From: PBB1 sp043738425
GTDB taxonomy: Bacteria > Pseudomonadota > Gammaproteobacteria > Burkholderiales > Burkholderiaceae_C
Direction: 5' to 3'
Assembly (NCBI GenBank): GCA_043738425.1
Contig: JAYUGJ010000128.1
Span: forward strand, 1-45,818
DNA: 45,818 nt
Positions 1 through 8,376 of this stretch are shown here, one piece after another (position 1 is the stretch's first letter; each line of letters opens with the position of its first letter). The position numbers were made by a program, and so were the translations under genes. The notes beneath the pieces were generated by a model, which was given only the letters and a program-made list of their open reading frames with translations, did not search any database and was not told where the DNA came from.

Positions 1-1
1 G

Positions 2-274
2 ATGTACACCGGAACGGTTAAGTGGTTCAACGACGCCAAAGGTTTTGGGTTTATCGAACCCGAAGGCGGTGGTGACGACGTATTTGCCCATTTCTCGGCG
101 ATCCAAATGGAAGGGTTTCGCACGCTGAAGCAAGGTGGCCAAGTCAGCTACGAGTTGATCCAAGGGCCCAAAGGCCAGCTTGCACAAAACATCGTCCCCG
201 CTTACGCCACCGGCCCGGATCCGCAACAAACGCTACCTGCGCAACAACCAGCCGAAACCCACTCTGCGGACTGA
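2..274 (+). CDS. Cold-shock domain protein (CspA family)
   Basis: This is a small single-domain nucleic-acid-binding protein of 90 residues. The OB-fold cold-shock domain fills residues 1-70, with the aromatic RNP1-type motif KGFGFI at about 13-18 and the RNP2-type motif VFAHFS at about 27-32. These motifs bind single-stranded RNA or DNA in CspA-like chaperones that melt mRNA structure. The last 20 residues form a Pro/Gln-rich tail that most 67-70 residue Csp proteins lack. The ATG lies at the second base of the window, so its ribosome-binding site and promoter are outside. A strong intrinsic terminator follows 20 bases after the stop, so this is a separate transcript from the polysaccharide genes. 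The family assignment is secure; whether it is cold-induced cannot be judged from here. Confidence 0.95.
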   Translation: MYTGTVKWFNDAKGFGFIEPEGGGDDVFAHFSAIQMEGFRTLKQGGQVSYELIQGPKGQLAQNIVPAYATGPDPQQTLPAQQPAETHSAD

Positions 275-293
275 CTGGACGGACGCAAAACAG

Positions 294-319
294 AACCCGC
301 CGAGTGGCGGGTTTTTTTT
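294..319 (+). terminator. Rho-independent terminator of the cold-shock gene
   Basis: The stem AACCCGCC pairs with GGCGGG around a four-base loop (GAGT) and is followed directly by eight T residues. It sits 20 bases past the cold-shock stop codon on the same strand. Confidence 0.9.
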
Positions 320-758
320 CGGGCTCCTCGCTTCGCGTCGAACAGTGCGAAGGCTCACGCCTCCTACTTGCAAGGGCTCGATCATCGCGTCGCAACCAGC
401 CGCTGGACCTGCATTCATTCGGATTTCACACCGCCGGGTTCGAGCTCGGATTCGTTCTATGGCTTGCGCTGACCAGCACACACGGCCACGACGCGAACGC
501 GATGCGCCGGTCGATAGCACGCCGCCCGGGGTTGCACCTCGGGCCTTGATCGCAAGGAACAGTGGCCTCAGGTTCCGCCGCTCGATGACAAGACCAAGCT
601 CGGCTTCTGATCTGCGGTTTCGGCTCGCATATTCATTCCTGATCCGAAGCCAGCCGCGTGCCGGTAGAGGCTGCGGGGAAAAAACTCTCAGGCTTCCATC
701 CGGCGCGACCCGCGTCAACAACCCCTCGGCGCAGCGCTTTTGCCGACGCTGCCAGCGG
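320..758. other. Gene-free intergenic stretch
   Basis: These 439 bases separate the cold-shock terminator from the 3' end of the minus-strand SGNH gene. Open frames exist on both strands, but they have no recognisable protein features and no convincing ribosome-binding sites. I see no tRNA or well-formed riboswitch. A short GC-rich hairpin lies near 744-760 without a T-tract, so termination of the minus-strand operon here is not evident. Confidence 0.5.
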
Positions 759-2480
759 CTACAACGCCAACAGCGCTGCGCGCAAATCGGTGGCCAATCG
801 GGTGCCCAAATACAGGCAGCCGGCTTCGTTGGGGTGGGTGCCATCCGCGCTTACATACACGTCGCCGTTGCCGTTGCCTGCGGGCGCGCCGGCTTTGCCG
901 GTGCCGGTTTGCCATGGGCCGCTGACGGTGCCGATGGCACCGGCGCTGTTGACCCAGCCGCCGTTCAGGTTGTCGAGGTATATCCATGGGCCACCGACGC
1001 TTTGCAACGCGGCTTTGATGGTGTCGGCCTTGGCTTGCTCAACCGGATCGGTGGGTATGGTTTGGCGTGGCTTCCACGGCCCGGTGGCGGCCAACACCGA
1101 TTGCGGTAGTGCTGCCCGCAGGTCGCGGTAATAACGAGTGACGGCCGCGTTGAAGCTTGCCAGCGCGTCGGCCGCGGTGGCAAACAGCGGCGGCGCGGCA
1201 CGCGAATTGTTGTCGTTGATGCCGCCGCAGGTGAGGAACAAATCAGGTTGGGTATCGATGTTCGATGCCAGCCGCGCCGCAAATGCATTGCCGGGATTGC
1301 GCGTTTCGGGGTTGGTGTTTTGCGGTGCGTAACCGGTGCCGCCCACCGCATCGAGGTCGATGTGCGCAATGCCCAACTGCGTCGCCGCTTGCCAGAACGG
1401 GCCGCTGGTGCCCCACTGGGAATCGGGCGCTTGGCCGTATGAATCGGTGATGGCGGCAAACGACGCTTCGCTCGAGCGGTCCCACGGCTGCACTCGGTCG
1501 GTAGCACCGATGGCGATCGCGCACGGCCCACGCGAGCTCACCGCATAAACGGAAATGCGGCGCGCTGCAGCCACGCCGAAGTCAAAGCGCTTGAACGAAT
1601 TCGGCGCGGCCAGCGGGGCCCCCGCCACCCCACCACTTGGCGTATTGGTGATGACTTTGCTGCTCATCAACTGGCCGTCGGCAATCACGGTGATGAAGGC
1701 GCGCTCACCCGCCATCAACAACTCGAACGCGCGGCCTTCCAACACGAAGTGCAACCCGCATACGCCGTTCCAACCGGTGGTTGCAGCGCGGTGGCTGCGC
1801 ACGACCGGGTACACCGCATTGCTGGCAATGACAGCGTCGTCAATGCGCTGCCAGCGGTCGCGCCGAAAACCCGCCACCTGCGGGATGGTCGCCAAGCTGC
1901 TCTTCTCAGGATTGACGAGCGGCGGGTAGATCTGCGCGCCTGCGCCGAACGATGACGCGGCCGATTGCGCTGCGCCTTCGGTCACGGTAATAGGCACCTG
2001 CACAACGCCCAGCGGCGCACGCCGCAAGGCGGTTTTCAACCGCTCGAGCGCGGGTGACGGTGGCATGGCCGCAGTCGGCGGTGGGGCGGGTGCGACCGGG
2101 GCCGAAGCGGCTGGTGGCGGCGCGGGTGCGGGTGCGGGTGCCGGCGCAGCAGGCGGCTCAATCGGCGCGGCCGCTGGTGGCGGGGCAGGCGGCGCAGCGG
2201 CAGCCGGCGCGGCCGCTGGGCCACTGCTGCCGCCGCCACCGCATGCCGCCAGCAGCACGGCGCTGCCGGGCGCTGCAGCGGCTGCGCACAAGCGCTGCAA
2301 CACCTCGCGCCGATTGGGCCCGGCCGCGGCCGCAGCGACCGCTGGCACACGGCATGTGTCGACCCCGTGGCAACCCACATTGCCGCGGCTCGCCGCGTGG
2401 TGATGCAGATCATTGGGTGCGCCTGCGCCTGCGTTTGCGTGCGCGGTGCCAGGTCTTAAATTCGTGCGGCCGATCGTCAT
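759..2480 (-). CDS. SGNH/GDSL hydrolase-like lipoprotein, candidate polysaccharide esterase or acetyltransferase
   Basis: This 573-residue protein has SGNH-type catalytic blocks in its C-terminal half: TDSYG with the candidate nucleophile Ser347, GGTG at 380-383, GGIND with Asn422, and DGTHPN with Asp546 and His549. Such enzymes hydrolyse or transfer acyl groups, so a role in trimming or adding acyl groups on the exopolysaccharide fits the operon. Residues 57-80 contain an Arg-Arg pair, a hydrophobic run and a lipobox-like LLAAC (Cys80), suggesting a lipoprotein possibly exported by Tat. About 65 Pro/Ala-rich residues then form a linker. Sixty residues precede the Arg-Arg pair, which is unusual, so a shorter real start is possible. 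The ATG shares a base with the stop of the upstream glycosyltransferase, and an AGGAGGT site lies just before it; an in-frame GTG at 2483 is an alternative. It is the last gene of its operon. Confidence 0.75.
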   Translation of the reverse strand: MTIGRTNLRPGTAHANAGAGAPNDLHHHAASRGNVGCHGVDTCRVPAVAAAAAGPNRREVLQRLCAAAAAPGSAVLLAACGGGGSSGPAAAPAAAAPPAPPPAAAPIEPPAAPAPAPAPAPPPAASAPVAPAPPPTAAMPPSPALERLKTALRRAPLGVVQVPITVTEGAAQSAASSFGAGAQIYPPLVNPEKSSLATIPQVAGFRRDRWQRIDDAVIASNAVYPVVRSHRAATTGWNGVCGLHFVLEGRAFELLMAGERAFITVIADGQLMSSKVITNTPSGGVAGAPLAAPNSFKRFDFGVAAARRISVYAVSSRGPCAIAIGATDRVQPWDRSSEASFAAITDSYGQAPDSQWGTSGPFWQAATQLGIAHIDLDAVGGTGYAPQNTNPETRNPGNAFAARLASNIDTQPDLFLTCGGINDNNSRAAPPLFATAADALASFNAAVTRYYRDLRAALPQSVLAATGPWKPRQTIPTDPVEQAKADTIKAALQSVGGPWIYLDNLNGGWVNSAGAIGTVSGPWQTGTGKAGAPAGNGNGDVYVSADGTHPNEAGCLYLGTRLATDLRAALLAL

Positions 2481-3682
2481 CACTTGCTACCTCCTGAGGT
2501 GGTGGTGTCATCGAGCGCCAACACCCGCTGGTAAATCGCCAGGGTCTGGTCGATGGCGCTGTCGGCGTTGAACCGCGCAGCGTGGGCCAACCCTGTCGCG
2601 GCCGCCACGGCCCGCTGCGCAGGCGTTCGCTGCAATATTTGCCACAGCACGCGCGCGCCGGCCTGCGCCCACGCGGTCATGTCGGCGGTGGAGTCGGGTC
2701 GCGGCAAATAGACCGCCGCATCGCCACCGACCTCGGTCATCGGCGGCTCGCCGGTCGTGATGACCGGGCAAGCGCAGGCCATCGCCTCGACGATGGGCCA
2801 ACCGAATCCTTCGGCCAGACTCGGAAACAACAGCACTTCGGCGTGCGCATACAACGCCTGCAAGGTGGGGTGGTCGAGGCCTTTGACAAACTGCACTGCC
2901 GCGCCGTCTGGCAACTGCGCCAGCGCCGCCTGCAGCGCCGCATTCGGCGGCGGGCTGACCATCCACAGCGGCAGTGGTTGCCGACCCTCGCGCAGCGATT
3001 GCTGCGCGTAAGCGCCGTACAACCGCACCACGCCGACTGCGTTTTTGTACCACTGACCACCACCCACGTGCAGCACACAGCGCCGCGCATCAGCGGGCAG
3101 TCCGGCGTGCACCAATGTGTGCAAGGCCGCCTCGGGAGCCACCGGCCGATACGGATAGTTCAGGCCGAGGTACACGACCTCGGAAATTACAGGCGCAACA
3201 CCGCCAAAGCGATGCAGGTCGTCACGCGATTGCTGCGAGATCGAAATGAAGTGACGCGCCGCGCGAAAGCCGCTGCGTATGTAGCGCTGATAGACACGCC
3301 CGGTCAATGAAGTGCGCTGCCCGACGATGTCACCCAGCGCACTGCGCAGCGCCAACAAATCCATGCAGTGCACCACGTGCGGCCGATGTGCCACGTGTTT
3401 AATCCAGGGGCCGAGTGCCTGGTCGCAAAACGCATACAGCGTGCGAGCCGGATCGCCACGCATGGCAGCGCGCATTTGCCGCGGAAACACCAGGTATTGG
3501 TCGATGTAGCCGGCCCACTTCGACAACCGCCCGCGTGGCACCAGCCGGTGCACCAGCGCCACCGGTTGCCGCAAGCTCACCGTGTGCCCGCGCGACCGGT
3601 AGCCATCAGCCAACGCACGCGCCAAGTTGAGGTGACTTTGCGAACCCAGAAAGTCGGGGTGGGTGTGCAGCACGATGTTCAT
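2480..3682 (-). CDS. Glycosyltransferase, GT-B fold, GT4-like
   Basis: This 400-residue cytoplasmic enzyme is predicted to add a sugar to the growing lipid-linked exopolysaccharide unit. The C-terminal nucleotide-sugar domain has the EX7E signature (Glu291 and Glu299 in the stretch AEGFGWPIVEAMA), followed by the usual PVITTG segment. The Gly-rich turn VLHVGGG at about 203-209 begins the second Rossmann-like domain. The ATG at 3682 was chosen because the protein then begins with a normal first beta strand (MNIVLHTHP) and because it overlaps the upstream stop by ATGA. An open frame extends further upstream but would run into the preceding gene. The sugar donor and linkage cannot be read from the sequence. 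Confidence 0.88.
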   Translation of the reverse strand: MNIVLHTHPDFLGSQSHLNLARALADGYRSRGHTVSLRQPVALVHRLVPRGRLSKWAGYIDQYLVFPRQMRAAMRGDPARTLYAFCDQALGPWIKHVAHRPHVVHCMDLLALRSALGDIVGQRTSLTGRVYQRYIRSGFRAARHFISISQQSRDDLHRFGGVAPVISEVVYLGLNYPYRPVAPEAALHTLVHAGLPADARRCVLHVGGGQWYKNAVGVVRLYGAYAQQSLREGRQPLPLWMVSPPPNAALQAALAQLPDGAAVQFVKGLDHPTLQALYAHAEVLLFPSLAEGFGWPIVEAMACACPVITTGEPPMTEVGGDAAVYLPRPDSTADMTAWAQAGARVLWQILQRTPAQRAVAAATGLAHAARFNADSAIDQTLAIYQRVLALDDTTTSGGSK

Positions 3683-4656
3683 GCGTTGCGGGCTTTTGCT
3701 TGCGTCAACTGCCGCTGCCGCGCGCGTTGCGACGCCACCCAGGCCGCAGGCAGCAACGGCAAGGCGCAGGCAAGCAGTCCCTTGACGGTGCATGCAGCAC
3801 CGACCGAGCGCAGCGCGTAGTGCAAACAACGCAGTCGCGCACCATCAGCCAGCGACCTCGCTGCGCAAGCGTAGAAACCGACTGCCGCCTTTTTCCGAAG
3901 CGCCTTTCGGTGCGAGGCGAGCTGCGCATCTCGCGACATCGCTTGCCAGCACATCGCCGCGCCGCGCAACCAGGGCAGTCCACCTTCCGAGGTGAGATTG
4001 GCTTCGTGCATGCGCCACGCACTCAGCCTTTCACCGGCGTACCAGGCAGCCGCACCGTTGCGACACAGGTAATAGGTCAACCAAAGGTCGTACGCAGGTC
4101 CTGCATCCACAAACATATCGGCGGGCAATGCGCTGCGTTTGAACAACGCGCCCATGGCCATCGGCACCGATTGCCGCAGCACCAAGTCGGTGAAAGGTTG
4201 GTGCAGCCCCGCGGCCAACTCGGCACGGCCCCATGCAACGGTGTTGCGTTCGCTATCGCCGACCAACTTGTGACCATGCACATCGATGATCCAGTGGTCG
4301 CAAAACGCCACCACGGCGCTCGGGTGTTGTTGCAGCCCGCGCACCAAGCGTTCGACAAACGTCGGTGCCAACCAATCGTCGTGGTTCAACACCGCGACGT
4401 AGTCACCACGCGCCTCGGTGAACGACAACCAATGGTTGCGCGCCACGCCGAGCGCCGGCATGTTGTGCCGGTAGCGCAGGCGCACATCGTGAAAGTCAGC
4501 CACCAGCTGGCGCAGTGCGTCATTTGGCGAATCGTCGCAAACGATGATTTCCAGGTTTTTCCAGGTTTGCGCGAGCGCGCTGCGCAGCGCAACCAACAGG
4601 TGGTCTGGCCGTGATAGAAAAGTCGCCACCACGATGCTGACCCGCGGTTCAGTCAT
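3679..4656 (-). CDS. Glycosyltransferase family 2
   Basis: This 325-residue enzyme has a GT-A fold. It starts with the family-2 strand VSIVVATF at 6-13, has CDDS at 40-43 for nucleotide binding, and has a DXD-like metal site in NHDDW (Asp93, Asp94). The rest is a catalytic and acceptor region ending in a hydrophobic and basic tail, which may touch the inner membrane. It probably transfers one sugar during assembly of the exopolysaccharide repeat. Start and stop both overlap neighbouring genes by ATGA, so translation is probably coupled within the operon. Donor and acceptor sugars are unknown. Confidence 0.9.
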   Translation of the reverse strand: MTEPRVSIVVATFLSRPDHLLVALRSALAQTWKNLEIIVCDDSPNDALRQLVADFHDVRLRYRHNMPALGVARNHWLSFTEARGDYVAVLNHDDWLAPTFVERLVRGLQQHPSAVVAFCDHWIIDVHGHKLVGDSERNTVAWGRAELAAGLHQPFTDLVLRQSVPMAMGALFKRSALPADMFVDAGPAYDLWLTYYLCRNGAAAWYAGERLSAWRMHEANLTSEGGLPWLRGAAMCWQAMSRDAQLASHRKALRKKAAVGFYACAARSLADGARLRCLHYALRSVGAACTVKGLLACALPLLPAAWVASQRARQRQLTQAKARNA

Positions 4657-5279
4657 CGAGCGGACAACACAAACTGAAAGCCGAACAAGCCAGGAAAGCG
4701 CGCCAGCGCACCCCGGTCAACCGCTCGCCCTAATGTTTTACCCAATCGGCGTGACAGCGGAAACCCGCCGTCGGCCACCCGCTCCCGCACATCGAAACCA
4801 GCTTCGCACACCAGTTCCGACGCGGCGTTCCAATCGAAGAAACGAAAGTGCGTGTGGTCCATCAAGCCGCCTTCGGTGTAGCGAAAACGACCGCGTAAAA
4901 ACTCCATGCGCTGCTTCCAGAAAAGCACGTTGGGCAACGCCACCAGCAGCGTTCCGCCCGGGTTCAAACAGCGCCGCAACTGCGTCAGAACCCGGTGCGG
5001 ATCGGCCAAATGCTCCAGCACGTGCGAGCACACGATGCAGTCGAACGCACCCAAAGCGGTCGGATCGAAACAATTGAGATCGACCACCTCGACACGGTCG
5101 AGATGGCGGCGCGCCTGCACGGCCTCGGGCTCGCTGTAAGTCAAACCCACCACCGCGCACGGCAGCACCGCCTTGACGGCCGCACCCATGACGCCCGCCC
5201 CACAGCCCACATCGAGCAACCTGCGGGCGCTGTGCGGTATGCGGTCAAACACGGCCTGGTTGATCGATCGATAAATCAT
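4653..5279 (-). CDS. Class I SAM-dependent methyltransferase
   Basis: This 208-residue protein has the SAM-binding motif I LLDVGCGAG at about 21-29 and an acidic residue at the end of the second strand (VEVVDL). Motif IV-like CSHVLEHL precedes the Methyltransf_11/23-type region LNPGGTLLVALPN. Its place between glycosyltransferase and flippase genes suggests that it methylates a sugar or terminal group of the polysaccharide, perhaps as a capping reaction, but this is inferred from context. The stop overlaps the ATG of the GT2 gene; 43 bases separate its start from the flippase stop. Confidence 0.87.
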   Translation of the reverse strand: MIYRSINQAVFDRIPHSARRLLDVGCGAGVMGAAVKAVLPCAVVGLTYSEPEAVQARRHLDRVEVVDLNCFDPTALGAFDCIVCSHVLEHLADPHRVLTQLRRCLNPGGTLLVALPNVLFWKQRMEFLRGRFRYTEGGLMDHTHFRFFDWNAASELVCEAGFDVRERVADGGFPLSRRLGKTLGRAVDRGALARFPGLFGFQFVLSAR

Positions 5280-5322
5280 GCGGTGCCAATCGAACGAAAT
5301 GAAGTGAACGACGCAGCGGCGC

Positions 5323-6597
5323 TCAGGTGGCGGCGCGTTGCACGCGGGCGTGCAACCTGAGCTGACGCGTCATGTAGGCAAAGGCCACCACGGTTGCGAC
5401 CAGGCCGGTGGCCGCACCGATCATGAAACTGCCGCGCACGGTAGACACATCCACCACGCACGCTGCGCCCACGGTGGCCAACAAACCGGTGCCGACGACC
5501 CACCACACCGGCAACACCCAGCCGCGAGCGCAGCCGATGCTGTACAGCGTGCCGCCCCACGACGCCAGGGTCGCTGCCAGCACCATCCACACCAATTCCG
5601 TTTCAAGAGCGGCGTACTGCGGCCCGAGCACCCACAGAATCGCCGCGGGAAAAACGCTCGCCCATGCGATGAGCGCACCGAGCAGCAGCGCGTAAAACGC
5701 ATTGACAGCGACAAATGCGGCGTTCAAGTCGGCCGACTGGTTTTGCCGCGCGAAGTACGGGTACAGCAACGCGGCCGACACCGCGCTGACCACCGAAAAC
5801 GCGGCAGCGATTCGGCCCAGCGCGCCTACCTCGGCAACCCGTTGCGCACTGCCGAAAATGCCTATCAGCCACACCGAAACTTGTGTACTGAAGACGTAAT
5901 AAATCGAGTTGGGCCCCTGCGCCCACACATGTTTTTTCAGCGCCTCGTGGTGCGTACCCGGTGCGACCGCCGGCAACGGCAGGCTTGCGCGCAGATAGCG
6001 CCGCAGCCACACGAAGTAAGTCAACGCCGCCGCCATATTGATGACGCACGCAACCACTGCATCGAGTGCCACCGAAGTTGCCAACATCAACAAACCCAGC
6101 CGCGCCAGATTGATCACGAGGTCAAGCCTTTGCTGCAATGCGAGGTTGCCAAGCAGCCGCGCAATCGACAACGAGATGCCGAACCGCACATTCAACAGCG
6201 ATGTCGCCGTCACGATTGCCGCCAGTGCGCAGGCCTGCCACACCGGCGTGTGCTGACGCATCAGCATCACCACGAAACAAGGAAACAACAACGCGATCCA
6301 AGCCAACGCAAGGTGCCGGTGCAACAAATGCGCATCACACACCAGCTGGCCGAGCGGCGCAGGGGCGCGGCCCAGCCGCCCACCCAGCGCAATCACCGCG
6401 GTGATGAGGCCCAAATCGGTCAGCACGCTGGCCAAACCGACCATGGTGATGGCCAAGGTGTACACGCCGTAGTGCGACTGCGCCATGTGGCGTACCAACA
6501 CCACGCCGGCGCAAAACCCGATCACCTGCACTGCCAGTTGCGTAGATGCAAAGCTGCCGAGCTTGCCGAGCCGCTGGCGGGTAACGACGGTGCGCAT
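5323..6597 (-). CDS. Wzx-like polysaccharide flippase (MOP/PST superfamily)
   Basis: This 424-residue integral inner-membrane protein has roughly a dozen hydrophobic segments. The N-terminal region has the typical look of an oligosaccharide flippase: a short basic start, an early amphipathic helix, then a membrane segment with FCAGVVLVRHMAQSHYGVYTLA, where the YG pair is common in this family. It would move undecaprenyl-linked repeat units from the cytoplasmic to the periplasmic face. The ATG at 6597 lies two bases after the stop of the polymerase gene and gives a normal N-terminus; the longer open frame would overlap that gene by 140 bases. Substrate is unknown. Confidence 0.85.
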   Translation of the reverse strand: MRTVVTRQRLGKLGSFASTQLAVQVIGFCAGVVLVRHMAQSHYGVYTLAITMVGLASVLTDLGLITAVIALGGRLGRAPAPLGQLVCDAHLLHRHLALAWIALLFPCFVVMLMRQHTPVWQACALAAIVTATSLLNVRFGISLSIARLLGNLALQQRLDLVINLARLGLLMLATSVALDAVVACVINMAAALTYFVWLRRYLRASLPLPAVAPGTHHEALKKHVWAQGPNSIYYVFSTQVSVWLIGIFGSAQRVAEVGALGRIAAAFSVVSAVSAALLYPYFARQNQSADLNAAFVAVNAFYALLLGALIAWASVFPAAILWVLGPQYAALETELVWMVLAATLASWGGTLYSIGCARGWVLPVWWVVGTGLLATVGAACVVDVSTVRGSFMIGAATGLVATVVAFAYMTRQLRLHARVQRAAT

Positions 6598-6599
6598 GC

Positions 6600-8138
6600 T
6601 CACGGTCTCCGTGATGTGCGCAGCGCAACATGCGGTGCCAGTGACCGTGGCACGCGCCGTGGCCGGGCAGCGTTTGCGGGCATCGCTAAAGCCAGGCCCA
6701 CGCGGCTCGAGCCCAGCGCCTCGCGGCAAGCCGCAATACACAAACCAACGAACAGCCAGCCGTACACGTTGATGGTGCCGTTACCGGTAATCTGGCCCAA
6801 CAGCAACACGTAACCCGCGAACGAAAACAGCAGCATCGGCAAGGGGTCGGGGGCCTGGCGGGTGGCCTGGAGCACGAGCCGCGCCAGCCACGCCACCAAC
6901 GCAAATCGAAAGGCGATGAACCCGAGGCCGAACAGCGGCCCCAGGTCGACCATGTGACGCGAAAAATCCGACTCGGCCAACTTGCTCGGCATCACGCCGT
7001 CGATGGTCGCGCTCAACAAGTTGCTTGCGTTACCTCCGTAACCCAGACCGTGGCCGAGCGGCGGCACCACACCGATGAGGCGGATGAAATCGGTGAACCC
7101 CAGCAGCGCCCGACCGAACACGCCGCCCTCGATGTGCGACTCGGCAGCCGACGCATGATTCCAGCGATCTAGAAAAGCCGACAGCGCGTCGGGGAAAACA
7201 ACCGGGTACAAAACCACTGCGGCCAACGTCAGCACCAACGGCAGATAAACGGCTTTCGTTTTGAGCGCCGCACCGCGGCCCAACAAACCGATCGACAGCG
7301 CACACAACGCCGCCAGGCCACATTGCAAAAAAGTACCGCGCGCGCCACTGAACCCGACGCACGAAAGCACTCCGCAGGTGCTCACCAGCAACGTCAACCG
7401 GCCCACCTGCCTGCGCGCTGCAGGCATCAAAAGCAGCGCGACCAGAAATGCAAATGCGGTCGAAACGAACTGCTGTTGACCGGCCGTGGAGGTAAACGGA
7501 CCGGTGGTGCGCACGTGCTCGGCGTTCACCACCATGCCTTTGAACTGGAGTTCTTTCTCGGCTGCGAAACCGACGTTGATCGGTGCGTTAGGCGGCGCGG
7601 CAAACTGCAGCGCCACCAACAACGCAATCGGTACCGACAGCCACAGCGTCACCTTGGCGAACCGCGCCAGGTCGGAGGCGTTGAATTGCGCGCCGACCAA
7701 AAACGCCAGCGGCACATACAAAAAGTAGTTGCGCCAGCCATAGCCGCCGAGCAACAAGCGCGTTTCACTGAAACTGCCGACGGCGCTTTGTGCGGCCAGC
7801 AGCAGCAATCCAGCGAAGCCCCACAACACGCTGAGTTTCAAAAACAAGCTGCCACGCGGCCACAGCTTGAAACGGCTGGCCAAAAAGTAGGCGTAGAGCA
7901 AAAACGGGTCGCGTATGAAGAAGATGTATTGCCCGAACTGAGGGGCCACGTACTTACGCAGCACGCCTTCAAAAATCGCCAACAAATAGATCAGCCAAAC
8001 CACGCGCACCAGTTGTTTGCGTGCGGTTTCACCCGAGCCACCGACTGGCACAACACGGGTGCCGCGCAGTACGGCGGTGGCCGGCGCCGTGCGCGGTAAT
8101 CGGCGCGGTGCCATCACGGGTGGTCGTGCGTTGGACAT
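6600..8138 (-). CDS. Wzy-like polysaccharide polymerase / O-antigen ligase-type membrane protein
   Basis: This 512-residue multi-pass membrane protein begins with a basic, Pro/Arg-rich cytoplasmic tail of about 40 residues. About ten or more hydrophobic helices follow, with one long periplasmic loop in the C-terminal half (around residues 320-400). This is the layout of Wzy polymerases and WaaL-type ligases, which share little sequence. Next to the flippase and glycosyltransferases, polymerisation of lipid-linked repeats is the likeliest job. It is the first gene of the minus-strand operon running to 759, so the operon promoter should lie in the 238-base gap with the divergent glycosyltransferase at 8377. 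No -35/-10 pair there is clear enough to name. Polymerase versus ligase cannot be separated on sequence alone. Confidence 0.75.
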   Translation of the reverse strand: MSNARPPVMAPRRLPRTAPATAVLRGTRVVPVGGSGETARKQLVRVVWLIYLLAIFEGVLRKYVAPQFGQYIFFIRDPFLLYAYFLASRFKLWPRGSLFLKLSVLWGFAGLLLLAAQSAVGSFSETRLLLGGYGWRNYFLYVPLAFLVGAQFNASDLARFAKVTLWLSVPIALLVALQFAAPPNAPINVGFAAEKELQFKGMVVNAEHVRTTGPFTSTAGQQQFVSTAFAFLVALLLMPAARRQVGRLTLLVSTCGVLSCVGFSGARGTFLQCGLAALCALSIGLLGRGAALKTKAVYLPLVLTLAAVVLYPVVFPDALSAFLDRWNHASAAESHIEGGVFGRALLGFTDFIRLIGVVPPLGHGLGYGGNASNLLSATIDGVMPSKLAESDFSRHMVDLGPLFGLGFIAFRFALVAWLARLVLQATRQAPDPLPMLLFSFAGYVLLLGQITGNGTINVYGWLFVGLCIAACREALGSSRVGLALAMPANAARPRRVPRSLAPHVALRTSRRP

Positions 8139-8376
8139 CTCGGATCAGCTGGTGGTTGAGGCCCGTCGGAACGCCATGTGCGGCACGCTGGTGACCCGAA
8201 ATAGGCCATGCCAATCGACTCTAGCCAGCAAATATTTCTGTACCGCGACAAGTCGCGCTTCAGATTGCAACGGCGTTTGCGCGCACGCTCGCCTACCCAG
8301 CCGCGGCAGGCCCGACATCGTCATCGCGTGAGACGCCACGCATCGAACCGTCATAAACCGTCCCTAGGATCGTGCG

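Noticed and set aside
670..700. ACTCTCAGG-like sequence reminiscent of a glycine riboswitch
   Set aside because: Only a short core matches; the paired stems and the second conserved block are absent on either strand.
180..1109. Long plus-strand open frame over the intergenic gap and the end of the SGNH gene
   Set aside because: It overlaps the 3' end of a well-supported minus-strand gene and shows no protein features. High-GC DNA gives long random frames.
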